This document shows, piece after piece, positions 7,212 through 13,786 of a stretch of DNA of 17,227 nt. Under the pieces are notes generated by a model. That model was not told the origin of the DNA and did not search any database. It saw only the letters and a list, made by a program, of their open reading frames with translations. Source of the stretch: Candidatus Woesearchaeota archaeon (GTDB lineage Archaea > Nanobdellota > Nanobdellia > Woesearchaeales > GW2011-AR15); contig JAMPXQ010000015.1 in assembly GCA_023701075.1 (NCBI GenBank), forward strand, positions 1-17,227. The letters are read 5' to 3'. The first letter of the stretch is position 1. Every line of letters begins with the position of its first letter. The position numbers were made by a program, and so were the translations under genes.

Positions 7212-7571
7212 TTATTCTTTTCCATAAAGAAGTATGCTTGGCTGAAGAGTTATTCCCATTTCTTTGAACGCTTCAGCATATTGTTTAGATGCTTCCTGCA
7301 ACCTTTCTTTTGCAACCGGTTCTGCAATAGTTCCATTGACATATTCCTGTGCAACAGTATATGCTGCTAAAGGAATTAATTTGGATGCCTCATTATTGTC
7401 GATATATAACAGCTTGATTAATGTAGGATTCCCTAACCTTCTTTCAAGAACACCAAGTGTCTGCATGACCAATTGTGCTGCTCTGCCACGTTCATCTCCT
7501 GGACCTAGTGTCCCAAACGTTGCCATCACTGCTTCTAGATCTGCTTTTGCCTGTTGTATTGGAATTGTCAT
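7212..7571 (-). CDS. Unknown 119-aa protein, accessory regulon
   Basis: I do not recognise this protein. It looks soluble and largely helical (QQAKADLEAVMATFG at 6-20; EPVAKERLQEASKQYAEAFK at 84-103) and has no cysteines. It has its own TATA element 27 nt upstream and a variant of the shared 18-bp element at 7612-7629. It is divergent from the DUF1801 gene. It ends just upstream of the HExxH operon promoter, so the two units are arranged head to tail but are separately promoted. Confidence 0.7.
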   Translation of the reverse strand: MTIPIQQAKADLEAVMATFGTLGPGDERGRAAQLVMQTLGVLERRLGNPTLIKLLYIDNNEASKLIPLAAYTVAQEYVNGTIAEPVAKERLQEASKQYAEAFKEMGITLQPSILLYGKE

Positions 7572-7593
7572 TCCTAGGAGAAATTAATTTGTT

Positions 7594-7602
7594 TTTATAA
7601 AT
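7594..7602 (-). promoter_or_regulatory. TATA element of the 119-aa gene
   Basis: TTTATAAAT region centred 27 nt before the ATG at 7571. Confidence 0.6.
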
Positions 7603-7611
7603 TTTTAGAAA

Positions 7612-7629
7612 AAATTACTACGTTTAAGT
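7612..7629 (-). promoter_or_regulatory. Shared 18-bp upstream element, copy 3 (diverged)
   Basis: Plus-strand reading AAATTACTACGTTTAAGT. The 3' two-thirds match copies 1 and 2, while the first bases differ. It starts 14 bp beyond the TATA centre. ATTACT/AGTAAT here forms an inverted repeat, which may show the true half-site symmetry. Confidence 0.5.
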
Positions 7630-7666
7630 AATACTAAATAGGATTCCACATGTGTTCATTTAAACA

Positions 7667-7676
7667 ATATATTTAT
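7667..7676 (+). promoter_or_regulatory. TATA element of the DUF1801 gene
   Basis: ATATATTTAT centred about 26 nt before an ATG at 7697. It predicts an RNA start at that ATG, which is not in frame with the DUF1801 coding region. Confidence 0.5.
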
Positions 7677-7725
7677 CTACCCTGCAGACAAAAGAAATGA
7701 AATCGCAGAAACAAAGACAAAGTCA

Positions 7726-8067
7726 ATGGCTGTAGATGGATACATCGCACGTTATCCAAAAGATGTCCAGGCAATCCTCCAAAAAATAAGATATATAGTG
7801 AGTGGACTGGCAGAAGGGTCTGAAGAATGCATATGTTACGGCGTCCCCACATTCAAACTCAATGGCAATCTGGTTCATTTTGCAGCATATAAAAAGCATA
7901 TAGGCTTCTACCCTGGCCCATCTGGACTAAGTGCATTCAAGGAAGAGATATCAAGATATGAGAATTCAAAAGGTGCAGTCAAGTTCCCATTGGATAGGCC
8001 GATCCCTTACAGCCTGATAAAAAAGATTGTGATGTTCAGGATAAAAGAAAATATGGATAAGAAGTAG
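7726..8067 (+). CDS. DUF1801 family protein
   Basis: 113 aa from the in-frame ATG. The sequence follows the DUF1801 (YdhG-like, small alpha/beta) pattern throughout: VDGYIARYPKDVQAILQKIR at the start, CYGVPTFKLNGNLVHFAAYKKHIGFYPG in the middle, and a KGAVKFPLDRPIPYSLIKKI end. The biochemical role of the family is uncertain; some members are described as iron chaperone-like. The start is a problem: the TATA element points to an ATG at 7697 whose frame closes after 12 codons at TAG 7733, and the ATG at 7726 has no ribosome binding site. A one-base frame disruption near the 5' end, natural or a sequence error, is possible. The rest of the domain is intact. Confidence 0.85.
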   Translation: MAVDGYIARYPKDVQAILQKIRYIVSGLAEGSEECICYGVPTFKLNGNLVHFAAYKKHIGFYPGPSGLSAFKEEISRYENSKGAVKFPLDRPIPYSLIKKIVMFRIKENMDKK

Positions 8068-8148
8068 CGGCCTTTCACTGCAACCGATTCTATGATGCAA
8101 CTGCAACAAGATATTTGAATAGATATCCTAAGAAACCATCTAGCAAGG

Positions 8149-8157
8149 TTTATAAAT
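8149..8157 (+). promoter_or_regulatory. TATA element of the three-gene operon
   Basis: TTTATAAAT centred at 8153. It predicts an RNA start near 8180, exactly at the first base of the ribosome binding site AGGTGA. Confidence 0.65.
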
Positions 8158-8179
8158 TTGAGAAAGCTAAGAAATTTAC

Positions 8180-8185
8180 AGGTGA
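8180..8185 (+). promoter_or_regulatory. Ribosome binding site AGGTGA
   Basis: AGGTGA 6 nt before the ATG at 8192. It matches the expected 16S 3' end (TCACCT) and decides the start. The same hexamer precedes the gene starting at 15729. Confidence 0.65.
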
Positions 8186-8191
8186 GTTAAT

Positions 8192-8665
8192 ATGGATGAG
8201 GATGAATGCTGTCCAAAATTTGACAAGAAGCCTTGGGATGGGAAAATTCTTGAGTGGAAGAATAAGAGATTCATCAAGGATAAGGTATTCACTATTTTTT
8301 ATATGCCGATGAATTTTGGCAGCGTGATGAAAAGATTGGACAAGAAGGTTAAGAAAGCAGGAGCAAAGATGCCTGATTCATTATGCTTGTCTGAACACAC
8401 ATCAAAATGGAATATGGACCTGTATATGGCTGTGGATAAAGAGATTCCTGATGTAGAAAATGTGGTATTGGGAGGGAAATTCCTAAGCAAGGTCTACGAA
8501 GGGCCTTATAATGATACAGGAAGATGGTGTGACGATTTTAAATCATATGTCAGAAAAAAAGGGTATGAGATAAAAAAGCAGTATATATGGTATACTACAT
8601 GTCCAAATTGCGCAAAGAAATATGGGAAGAATTACATCGCGATAATTGCTGAGGTGGAAAGATGA
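8192..8665 (+). CDS. GyrI-like small-molecule-binding ('hydrolase') family protein
   Basis: 157 aa. I recognise the conserved family often annotated simply as 'hydrolase', with a GyrI-like fold. It has an N-terminal CCPKFDKKPWD (6-16), the middle FGSVMKR and LCLSEHTSKWNMDLYMAVD (64-82), the GKFLSKVYEGPYNDTGRWC region (95-113), and the C-terminal WYTTCPNCAKKYGKNY (133-148) with a CxxC pair at C137/C140. The four cysteines at the two ends could bind a metal together, but this is inference. No enzymatic activity is established from sequence. It leads an operon: the next ORF overlaps its stop by 4 bp, and the third begins 4 nt after the second. Confidence 0.78.
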   Translation: MDEDECCPKFDKKPWDGKILEWKNKRFIKDKVFTIFYMPMNFGSVMKRLDKKVKKAGAKMPDSLCLSEHTSKWNMDLYMAVDKEIPDVENVVLGGKFLSKVYEGPYNDTGRWCDDFKSYVRKKGYEIKKQYIWYTTCPNCAKKYGKNYIAIIAEVER

Positions 8666-8877
8666 AGAAGAAAACAGAGGAATCTATGGAAAAAGGCCTA
8701 TGCAATCATCACAATAACCATTCAGGGAATGCTATCTATAGCCTAGGTTTCATCGGTGCAGCAGTATATTATATCTCAAATGCTGCAGGATTCTGGATGG
8801 GTGTCCTGGGAGTTTTGAAGGCTATATTTTGGCCGGCATTCCTGGTCTATGGACTGCTGAAATCATTAGGACTATGA
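8662..8877 (+). CDS. Small conserved membrane protein (71 aa)
   Basis: A basic, His-rich N-terminus (CNHHNNHSGNAIYSLG, 14-29) is followed by two short hydrophobic segments (about 28-43 and 47-69, including FWPAFLVYGLLKSLGL). I recognise this as a small conserved membrane protein found in many bacteria and archaea, with no known function. It overlaps the upstream gene by ATGA (8662-8665), so the two are translationally coupled. Confidence 0.72.
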   Translation: MKKKTEESMEKGLCNHHNNHSGNAIYSLGFIGAAVYYISNAAGFWMGVLGVLKAIFWPAFLVYGLLKSLGL

Positions 8878-8881
8878 AAAC

Positions 8882-9052
8882 ATGTCAATAAACAAGGAAT
8901 GGCATCTGAAGAACAAGATGCCAAAGAATGCGACAGTAGATCAGAGGATCATATGGCATGTTGCGCACAATAAGAACTGCTCTTGCAGGCCAGGGTTCCC
9001 AAAAAAACTGCAGGAAGAGATAGAGAAAAGAAAAACTTCAAAACCAAAATAA
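8882..9052 (+). CDS. Small conserved Cys/His protein (56 aa)
   Basis: ATG at 8882, TAA at 9050-9052, 56 codons. The sequence is strongly protein-like: MSINKEWHLKNKMPKNATVD, then QRIIWHVAHNKNCSCRPGF and a Lys-rich tail. It fits a conserved small-protein pattern I recognise (K-x-W-H-x-K-N-x-M-P-K-N ... H-x-x-N-C-x-C-R) with no assigned function. H26, H29, C33 and C35 could form a small metal site, which is inference. It starts 4 nt after the stop of the 71-aa gene, so it is the third gene of the operon. Confidence 0.78.
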   Translation: MSINKEWHLKNKMPKNATVDQRIIWHVAHNKNCSCRPGFPKKLQEEIEKRKTSKPK

Positions 9053-9095
9053 GCAAAAAAAAGATTAGTCAGAAAAAGCAAATAAAAAATATTTA

Positions 9096-9146
9096 TCAGC
9101 ATTTGAGCTCTTCACCAGTCTATTCGCTGCAGCTGACGGCACAATT
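9096..9146 (-). pseudogene. Degenerate copy of the 3' end of the coiled-coil gene
   Basis: 9098-9146 matches 10361-10409 at 41 of 49 positions without gaps, including two exact 14-base blocks. In the same frame it reads CSE-stop-TGEELKC-stop, against CSEEKGEELKCW-stop in the intact gene, so it carries an internal TAG and is non-functional. It lies immediately beyond the stop of the 335-aa gene, so that gene sits between the copy and the intact end. Confidence 0.7.
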
Positions 9147-9163
9147 GTATCTTCAGAAGATAT

Positions 9164-10171
9164 TCATGGCCTTGATAGCATTGATGTAATAGCCTGATGG
9201 CCCTCAGTCATATTCGCGATATAATATTCGTTCCTGCCGGTGATGCTTAAATATCTTGGGACAAAGAATCCTCCTTTGATATAATCAATGAGGGTTGGCA
9301 GTTCAGTATAGACACTCTGGTCATGGCTTTGCCTTGCAATAAGCAGTTCAATATCTTTTTCATTCAAGCATTCCATTATCTTCAGGATCATATCATCTCT
9401 GCCTTCACCGGCGATATTTGTTCCTGTGATCAAGGTAAGTCGGTCTTTTCCAAGATATCTCTCTGCAGTCTTAGTGAACAACTGTGTTTCTGCCCTGATA
9501 TCATCATCAGTATAATTTATCATTCTCCTGTGCCGAAACAATGCATCTCCTTCACCATTGAATGAGAATAGCCCTGTACAGTCCCCTAGCCCGTCAAATG
9601 CCATGACAAGAGGATATTCTCTAGTAGTCGCGATGCAATTATTTCCTAAGGGGTATACCTTGTCATGAGGATACTTAAGCCTCCTTAGATTGCTATCTCT
9701 TGTCTGGGGATAGACATATTCTGTTGCAGCAGGAAGACTACGGCCTATCACCTGGGGCAAGAAATTATCCGTCATAGCCATCCCAAGACCTGTTGAAAAA
9801 TCATTGAACCTGTGCGTTATAGGATAACCATTGAGATCATATTCCAGGATCAAAGGCTTCTCTGATACCAGTGCTTTTGGATCATGTATCACTTCTAATC
9901 TTTCAAATGGCAGAGCGCACACATTTCTTCTGCAGTGTTCATCGTCAACCTGGTTATCCGGGTCATATATGATTTCATCAATAGGGAAAGCACTGATCCG
10001 TACGACTATCTCTCTCTCCTCTTGTGATAAAAAAAGATGGCGCCTGAAAAAATAATCTGCAAGGATGCTTCCGCTCATCCATGTCCCTTCATTTATCATA
10101 TCATTCCTCTTGAATGATTCATATTCCTCATTGCTTAACGAGGCATAATATCTTTCATGCATGAGTCTCAT
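9164..10171 (-). CDS. Unknown 335-aa protein, accessory regulon
   Basis: I do not recognise a family. It looks soluble and alpha/beta (VMAFDGLGDCTGLFSFNGEGD near 189-209; LTLITGTNIAGEGRDDMILK near 246-265, a Gly-rich loop followed by a helix). No catalytic motif can be assigned with confidence. Of the two nearby ATGs, 10171 is chosen over 10162 because the TATA element is 27 nt from it. The promoter carries a copy of the shared 18-bp element (10210-10227). The gene is bracketed by the degenerate (9098-9146) and intact (10361-10409) copies of the coiled-coil gene's 3' end, which suggests it arrived as an insertion. Confidence 0.75.
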   Translation of the reverse strand: MRLMHERYYASLSNEEYESFKRNDMINEGTWMSGSILADYFFRRHLFLSQEEREIVVRISAFPIDEIIYDPDNQVDDEHCRRNVCALPFERLEVIHDPKALVSEKPLILEYDLNGYPITHRFNDFSTGLGMAMTDNFLPQVIGRSLPAATEYVYPQTRDSNLRRLKYPHDKVYPLGNNCIATTREYPLVMAFDGLGDCTGLFSFNGEGDALFRHRRMINYTDDDIRAETQLFTKTAERYLGKDRLTLITGTNIAGEGRDDMILKIMECLNEKDIELLIARQSHDQSVYTELPTLIDYIKGGFFVPRYLSITGRNEYYIANMTEGHQAITSMLSRP

Positions 10172-10193
10172 GGATGCTGCAAAAGAGATTCAG

Positions 10194-10202
10194 TTTATAA
10201 AT
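10194..10202 (-). promoter_or_regulatory. TATA element of the 335-aa gene
   Basis: TTTATAAAT centred 27 nt before the ATG at 10171. Confidence 0.65.
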
Positions 10203-10209
10203 TTAATTA

Positions 10210-10227
10210 TTTTAACCACTAAAAAGT
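10210..10227 (-). promoter_or_regulatory. Shared 18-bp upstream element, copy 4
   Basis: Plus-strand reading TTTTAACCACTAAAAAGT, 15 of 18 matches to copy 1. It starts 12 bp beyond the TATA centre. Confidence 0.5.
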
Positions 10228-10261
10228 AGTACTTGGATATTTAAAATGATTCATCCAATCC

Positions 10262-10327
10262 AAAAAAAAAACAGATTCAAGAAGATAAAACAAAAAGCTA
10301 CATTTCCCTGCTGATTATTTATGTAGC
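10262..10327 (-). terminator. Hairpin plus T-runs after the coiled-coil gene
   Basis: On the minus strand GCTACAT (10327-10321) can pair with ATGTAGC (10303-10297) across a 17-nt loop. TTTTTGTTTT follows directly, and a run of ten T (10271-10262) lies further on. It is placed 29 nt after the stop of the coiled-coil gene. The T-runs alone would suffice in archaea. Confidence 0.45.
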
Positions 10328-10355
10328 AGCAAGCAGATTCACATCTATTTTTTAT

Positions 10356-10958
10356 TCACCAGCACTTGAGCTCTTCACCCTTCTCTTCGCTGCAGCTGAT
10401 GACACCATCCTCAGCACTGTAGAAATTTATGTTCGGATTGTCTATCTTGTTCTTGCAGCAGATGCTCCTTGCAGCGTTCTTTGCAAGATCCGCGTAATTG
10501 TTCTTGAGCTCTTTTGACTGGTCTTTGGCTTCCTTTAGGTTCTCTTCGACTTTTGATATTGTCTCATCTTTCTTCGCAAGGCTCTTCTTAACATCTTCTA
10601 AATCCTTGGTCAGGCTCTCTATCTGTGCATCTTTGCTTTCCAGATCAGAACTTAGGGCATTTGCATTTTCAGCTGCAGATGCAACACCTGCTTCGCAAGT
10701 AGCAAGAGAAGTTTTTGCAGTTTCAAGCTGGCCGGAAAGTTTCGCGATATCCATCTTATAATCATTTGCAGTCATGCCTGAGCCTTTGATGTCTCCATAG
10801 ACGCTATATCCTATGATGGCAGGCCTTATGACAAAAAAAGTCATGACAAGGCCAAGCACGATTGCTACAAAGAGGAATTTCTTCTTTGAAAATGTCTTTT
10901 TTTTAGGCTGAGCCTGCATCTGCGGTCTTGGTTCATCATTGAATAGGTTATCTTCCAT
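10356..10958 (-). CDS. Membrane-anchored coiled-coil protein
   Basis: 200 aa from the ATG at 10958. The frame is open back to 11066, but the TATA element at 10981-10989 is 27 nt from 10958, and MEDNLF there starts a sensible polar N-terminus. Layout: a cytosolic Pro/Gln/Lys-rich tail (1-27), one transmembrane helix (about 28-50), a long coiled coil (about 68-165, Lys/Glu/Leu heptads), then a short tail with cysteines at 167, 168, 189 and 199. With a Lys-rich N-terminus the coiled coil is probably outside. No function is assigned. Its last ~49 bp are repeated in decayed form at 9098-9146. Confidence 0.8.
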   Translation of the reverse strand: MEDNLFNDEPRPQMQAQPKKKTFSKKKFLFVAIVLGLVMTFFVIRPAIIGYSVYGDIKGSGMTANDYKMDIAKLSGQLETAKTSLATCEAGVASAAENANALSSDLESKDAQIESLTKDLEDVKKSLAKKDETISKVEENLKEAKDQSKELKNNYADLAKNAARSICCKNKIDNPNINFYSAEDGVISCSEEKGEELKCW

Positions 10959-10980
10959 AGCGGATTCAAAAGAAATAGAG

Positions 10981-10989
10981 ATTAAAAAG
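10981..10989 (-). promoter_or_regulatory. TATA element of the coiled-coil gene
   Basis: CTTTTTAAT on the minus strand, centred 27 nt before the ATG at 10958. It decides the start. Confidence 0.55.
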
Positions 10990-11058
10990 CTTTCTATGTA
11001 TGCTTCCATGAATGATATTATTAAAAAAACATTATAGAAAAATGATTGTAAAGAAACC

Positions 11059-12591
11059 TCATTCAATAAAATCCTTCTTCTTCCTAAGCAACCGGTTATA
11101 TGTTATCGCAAACCTATGCGCCTCATCCCTTATTTCCCTAAGGAACAAGAGCGCCTTATCCTTCATCTCCAGCCTTATTGGCCTCTCTCTTCCAGGAAGA
11201 TATATCTCTTCTTCTTGCTTTGCAAGAGATATTATCGGGATATTTAGGTTCAGCCTGTCAAGTGATTCTATTGCAGCATTCAGCTGCCCTATCCCTCCAT
11301 CTATGATGATCATATCTGGAAAGCTTGCGCCTTCATCCTTGAGCCGCCTATATCTCCTGGCAACAATCTCAGATATGCCTGAAAAATCATCATTTCCTAT
11401 ATAAGAGCGTATCTTGAACCTCCTGTAATTAGACTTGTCGCTCTTGCCGTTCCTGAATTGCACCATGCTCCCTACAGTGCTAGTCCCGGAGAGATGCGAG
11501 ATGTCAAAGCATTCGATCACATTAGGACTGAATGTCAGTTTCAATGCATCCTTTAGGGACTCGACTTTCTTCACATCCCCAAAGAATGACAGTTCGATAT
11601 TCTTCTCAACAAGTGTCAATAGCTGCTTCTTCTCCCCTTGCTTTGGGACAATGATCTTTATATTCTGTTTTTTCAGGTAATCGACAACCCTGATATCAAT
11701 CTCATGAGGGATTATCACTTCCTTATCTGAATCATCAGAATAATATCTAAGTAAGAACTCAAGGAAAAAATCATCCTTGAAGTCCAGTATGAACTCTTCC
11801 TTGCTGGCAAGCGTCCCTTTATCTGTCTTGAAAAGCATGATATATGCTTTTGAATCTTTGACAAAATAGTTTATTATGTCCTCATCATACTTCTTGTTCC
11901 TCTCAACTTTCTGCCTCTCATCAAGGCCTTGGAGGGCATTCATCTGGTTGCGAAGTGTTATCGCTTTCTCATAATCCTCTTCCTTTGAAGCAGTTACCAT
12001 GTCTTTCTTCAGCTGCAGGATGAGTTCAGCTGTCTTTCCTTTCAAAACCATCTCTGCTTTCTTAATCTGTTCCATATAATAGGATTCAGAGACATTGCCT
12101 ATGCAAGGCGCGTCACACAGGTTGATATGATATCTCAGGCAGGCCTTTTTAGGGAGTTTTCCGCATGTCCTTATCTTGAATATCCTTCTTAGCACTTCGA
12201 TTATATTCACTCTGTCAAATCCCGAAGTGAAAGGCCCATAGGTGCTCTCTTCCCTTTCCCGGACAGTCATGATCTTAGGGAACCTGTCATCAGTCACCTT
12301 GATGAACGCATATCTCTTGGAATCTTTTAGGTCTATATTGTATTTCGGCTTATGTTTCTTTATGAGTGTGTTCTCAAGGAGCAATGCCTCGACCTCATTA
12401 TCCGTAGTGATGAAATCAATAGAAGAGATGTTCTTCACAAGCTGCTGCGTCTTTATGTCATGGTCCTTCTTCTGGAAATACTGCGACACCCTTTTTTTTA
12501 GGTCCTTTGCCTTCCCTATATAGATGACACCGCCACGCAGGTCTTTATAGATGTAGCAGCCTGATGAATGCGGAATGCTGGATAGGTCCAT
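11059..12591 (-). CDS. uvrC: Excinuclease ABC subunit C (UvrC), short form
   Basis: 510 aa; the family is usually about 590-620. UvrC makes the two incisions around a lesion marked by UvrB. Domains in order: GIY-YIG nuclease at the N-terminus (CYIYKD at 12-17, VIYIGKAKDLKKRV at 22-35); four cysteines C143, C151, C159 and C163 in the iron-sulfur-like cluster (CLRYHINLCDAPC); a UVR domain near 190-225 (DYEKAITLRNQMNAL); and the RNase H-like endonuclease with ECFDISH (D363), IIIDGG (D431) and DEAHRFA (H492). The protein stops soon after this, at KKKDFIE, so the usual C-terminal (HhH)2 DNA-binding domain is absent. No frame continues it. It has its own promoter. Confidence 0.97.
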   Translation of the reverse strand: MDLSSIPHSSGCYIYKDLRGGVIYIGKAKDLKKRVSQYFQKKDHDIKTQQLVKNISSIDFITTDNEVEALLLENTLIKKHKPKYNIDLKDSKRYAFIKVTDDRFPKIMTVREREESTYGPFTSGFDRVNIIEVLRRIFKIRTCGKLPKKACLRYHINLCDAPCIGNVSESYYMEQIKKAEMVLKGKTAELILQLKKDMVTASKEEDYEKAITLRNQMNALQGLDERQKVERNKKYDEDIINYFVKDSKAYIMLFKTDKGTLASKEEFILDFKDDFFLEFLLRYYSDDSDKEVIIPHEIDIRVVDYLKKQNIKIIVPKQGEKKQLLTLVEKNIELSFFGDVKKVESLKDALKLTFSPNVIECFDISHLSGTSTVGSMVQFRNGKSDKSNYRRFKIRSYIGNDDFSGISEIVARRYRRLKDEGASFPDMIIIDGGIGQLNAAIESLDRLNLNIPIISLAKQEEEIYLPGRERPIRLEMKDKALLFLREIRDEAHRFAITYNRLLRKKKDFIE

Positions 12592-12615
12592 ATTGATGAA
12601 GATTAAGATATAAAG

Positions 12616-12624
12616 AATAAAAAT
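12616..12624 (-). promoter_or_regulatory. TATA element of uvrC
   Basis: ATTTTTATT on the minus strand, centred about 29 nt before the ATG at 12591. Confidence 0.45.
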
Positions 12625-12638
12625 CTATTGTAAGACAG

Positions 12639-13718
12639 CTATCTTCTGAGCCGTTCATCTATGGCCTGTATCTTCTCATACGCTTCTGTAAGCTGGTTCA
12701 TATCAAATAGCCCAGTGACTCCCTGTCTCTGTGCTGCAAACCATAATGCGCCGTTTATCATGTTTGGATAAGACAGCTTGCCAAGCCTGCATGCTTTAGT
12801 GAAATAAGACACATGGTCTATCCTTGGATGCAGTCCAGGCAGGCAATTTATCTCAAGGAACATCGGGTTCTCATCATCAATGCACCTGATGTCTATCCTT
12901 GCATAGTCCCTGCATTCAAGAGCTCTGAAAGATGTCTCAGCAATCTGGTAGAGCTGCTCTCTGAAATTCCTATCAAGCCTAGGCACATGGGAATGCATGT
13001 CTTTCTCTATGGTATATTTTGCAGCATAAGTGGCCATGCTATCTTGCCCTGCGTAATTATTGAGCAGGATCTCGATTATTGGCATCCTATAGATCCTCTC
13101 CTGGTCTCCATATAATCCGACAGTGAATTCCCTTCCTGGCAGGAACTGCTCGATGATTGCCGGCCCGTAATTATGGTTGATATATCCAATCATCTCCCTG
13201 AGCTCCTCATGTGTCCTGACATGGCTCTTTGAAGACACACCCATAGAGCTTCCTTCTTTCTTGGGCTTGACAACTACAGGAAAGATGACATCCTCTAAGG
13301 CAGGGTCATCAAGGCTTGCTATCTCCCAAAAGCCTGCTGTCGGTATCCCATGATAGCTGACAATCTTCTTTGTAGCTGCCTTGTTGAGTGTGATGGCCTG
13401 CGTCTCTACTCCGCTTGCTGAATAAGGTATCTGCAGTATTTCTAGTAATGCAGGGACCTGCGCTTCCCGAGCATCTCCATGCAGCCCTTCAGCGATATTG
13501 AATGCAAAATCAGGCTTCTTTTCCATAGACGCCAGCTTATATGGAAGCGTCTGGTCTGCTTCCAGGAATACAGTCTGGACACCATGCCGTCTGATGACTG
13601 CACTTATCGCATGGATGACAGAATAATCATCCAGTTCTGCATACTTGTCTGCTGGCGCACCTGCTTCTGCTTGTCTGCTCAGGTTCGCCAAGATGGCAAT
13701 TAAATTTTGGTCATTCAT
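12639..13718 (-). CDS. D-Ala-D-Ala ligase-like ATP-grasp enzyme
   Basis: 359 aa, near the usual Ddl length. ATP-grasp ligases join a carboxylate to an amine through an acyl phosphate. Visible landmarks: FNIAEGLHGDAREAQVPALLE (less its last residue) at 73-92, the N-terminal-domain substrate loop; VVVKPKKEGSSMGV at 148-161 (K151 for ATP, E155 and the Gly/Ser-rich loop); IIEQFLPGREFTVG at 188-201 (E190, E197); ARIDIR at 273-278; and FLEINCLPGLHP at 287-298 (E289 and N291 for Mg2+). The last motif has L-H where Ddl enzymes usually have T/S, as in the 'Ddl-family' homologues outside the murein pathway. D-Ala-D-Ala ligation is therefore not assured, and archaea have no murein. Transcribed from its own TATA element at 13741-13751. 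Confidence 0.85.
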   Translation of the reverse strand: MNDQNLIAILANLSRQAEAGAPADKYAELDDYSVIHAISAVIRRHGVQTVFLEADQTLPYKLASMEKKPDFAFNIAEGLHGDAREAQVPALLEILQIPYSASGVETQAITLNKAATKKIVSYHGIPTAGFWEIASLDDPALEDVIFPVVVKPKKEGSSMGVSSKSHVRTHEELREMIGYINHNYGPAIIEQFLPGREFTVGLYGDQERIYRMPIIEILLNNYAGQDSMATYAAKYTIEKDMHSHVPRLDRNFREQLYQIAETSFRALECRDYARIDIRCIDDENPMFLEINCLPGLHPRIDHVSYFTKACRLGKLSYPNMINGALWFAAQRQGVTGLFDMNQLTEAYEKIQAIDERLRR

Positions 13719-13740
13719 AGTATTCTAGATATAAAGAATG

Positions 13741-13751
13741 TTTTTAAAAAT
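13741..13751 (-). promoter_or_regulatory. TATA element of the Ddl-like gene
   Basis: ATTTTTAAAAA on the minus strand, centred 28 nt before the ATG at 13718. Confidence 0.5.
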
Positions 13752-13786
13752 AACTCTTGACAAAAGAAAGGTTAATAGAAAAACAT

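Noticed and set aside
8983..9189. 68-aa plus-strand frame with a Lys-rich start
   Set aside because: It overlaps the better 56-aa gene in another frame, runs into the decayed 3' copy, and has no promoter or ribosome binding site.
10356..11066. Longer 236-aa form of the coiled-coil protein
   Set aside because: The extra 36 residues are hydrophobic and run across the TATA element that fits the ATG at 10958.
13741..13770. Possible fifth copy of the 18-bp element upstream of the Ddl-like gene (TAACTCTTGACAAAAG)
   Set aside because: Too few matches to the four-site consensus; no better than chance in AT-rich DNA.
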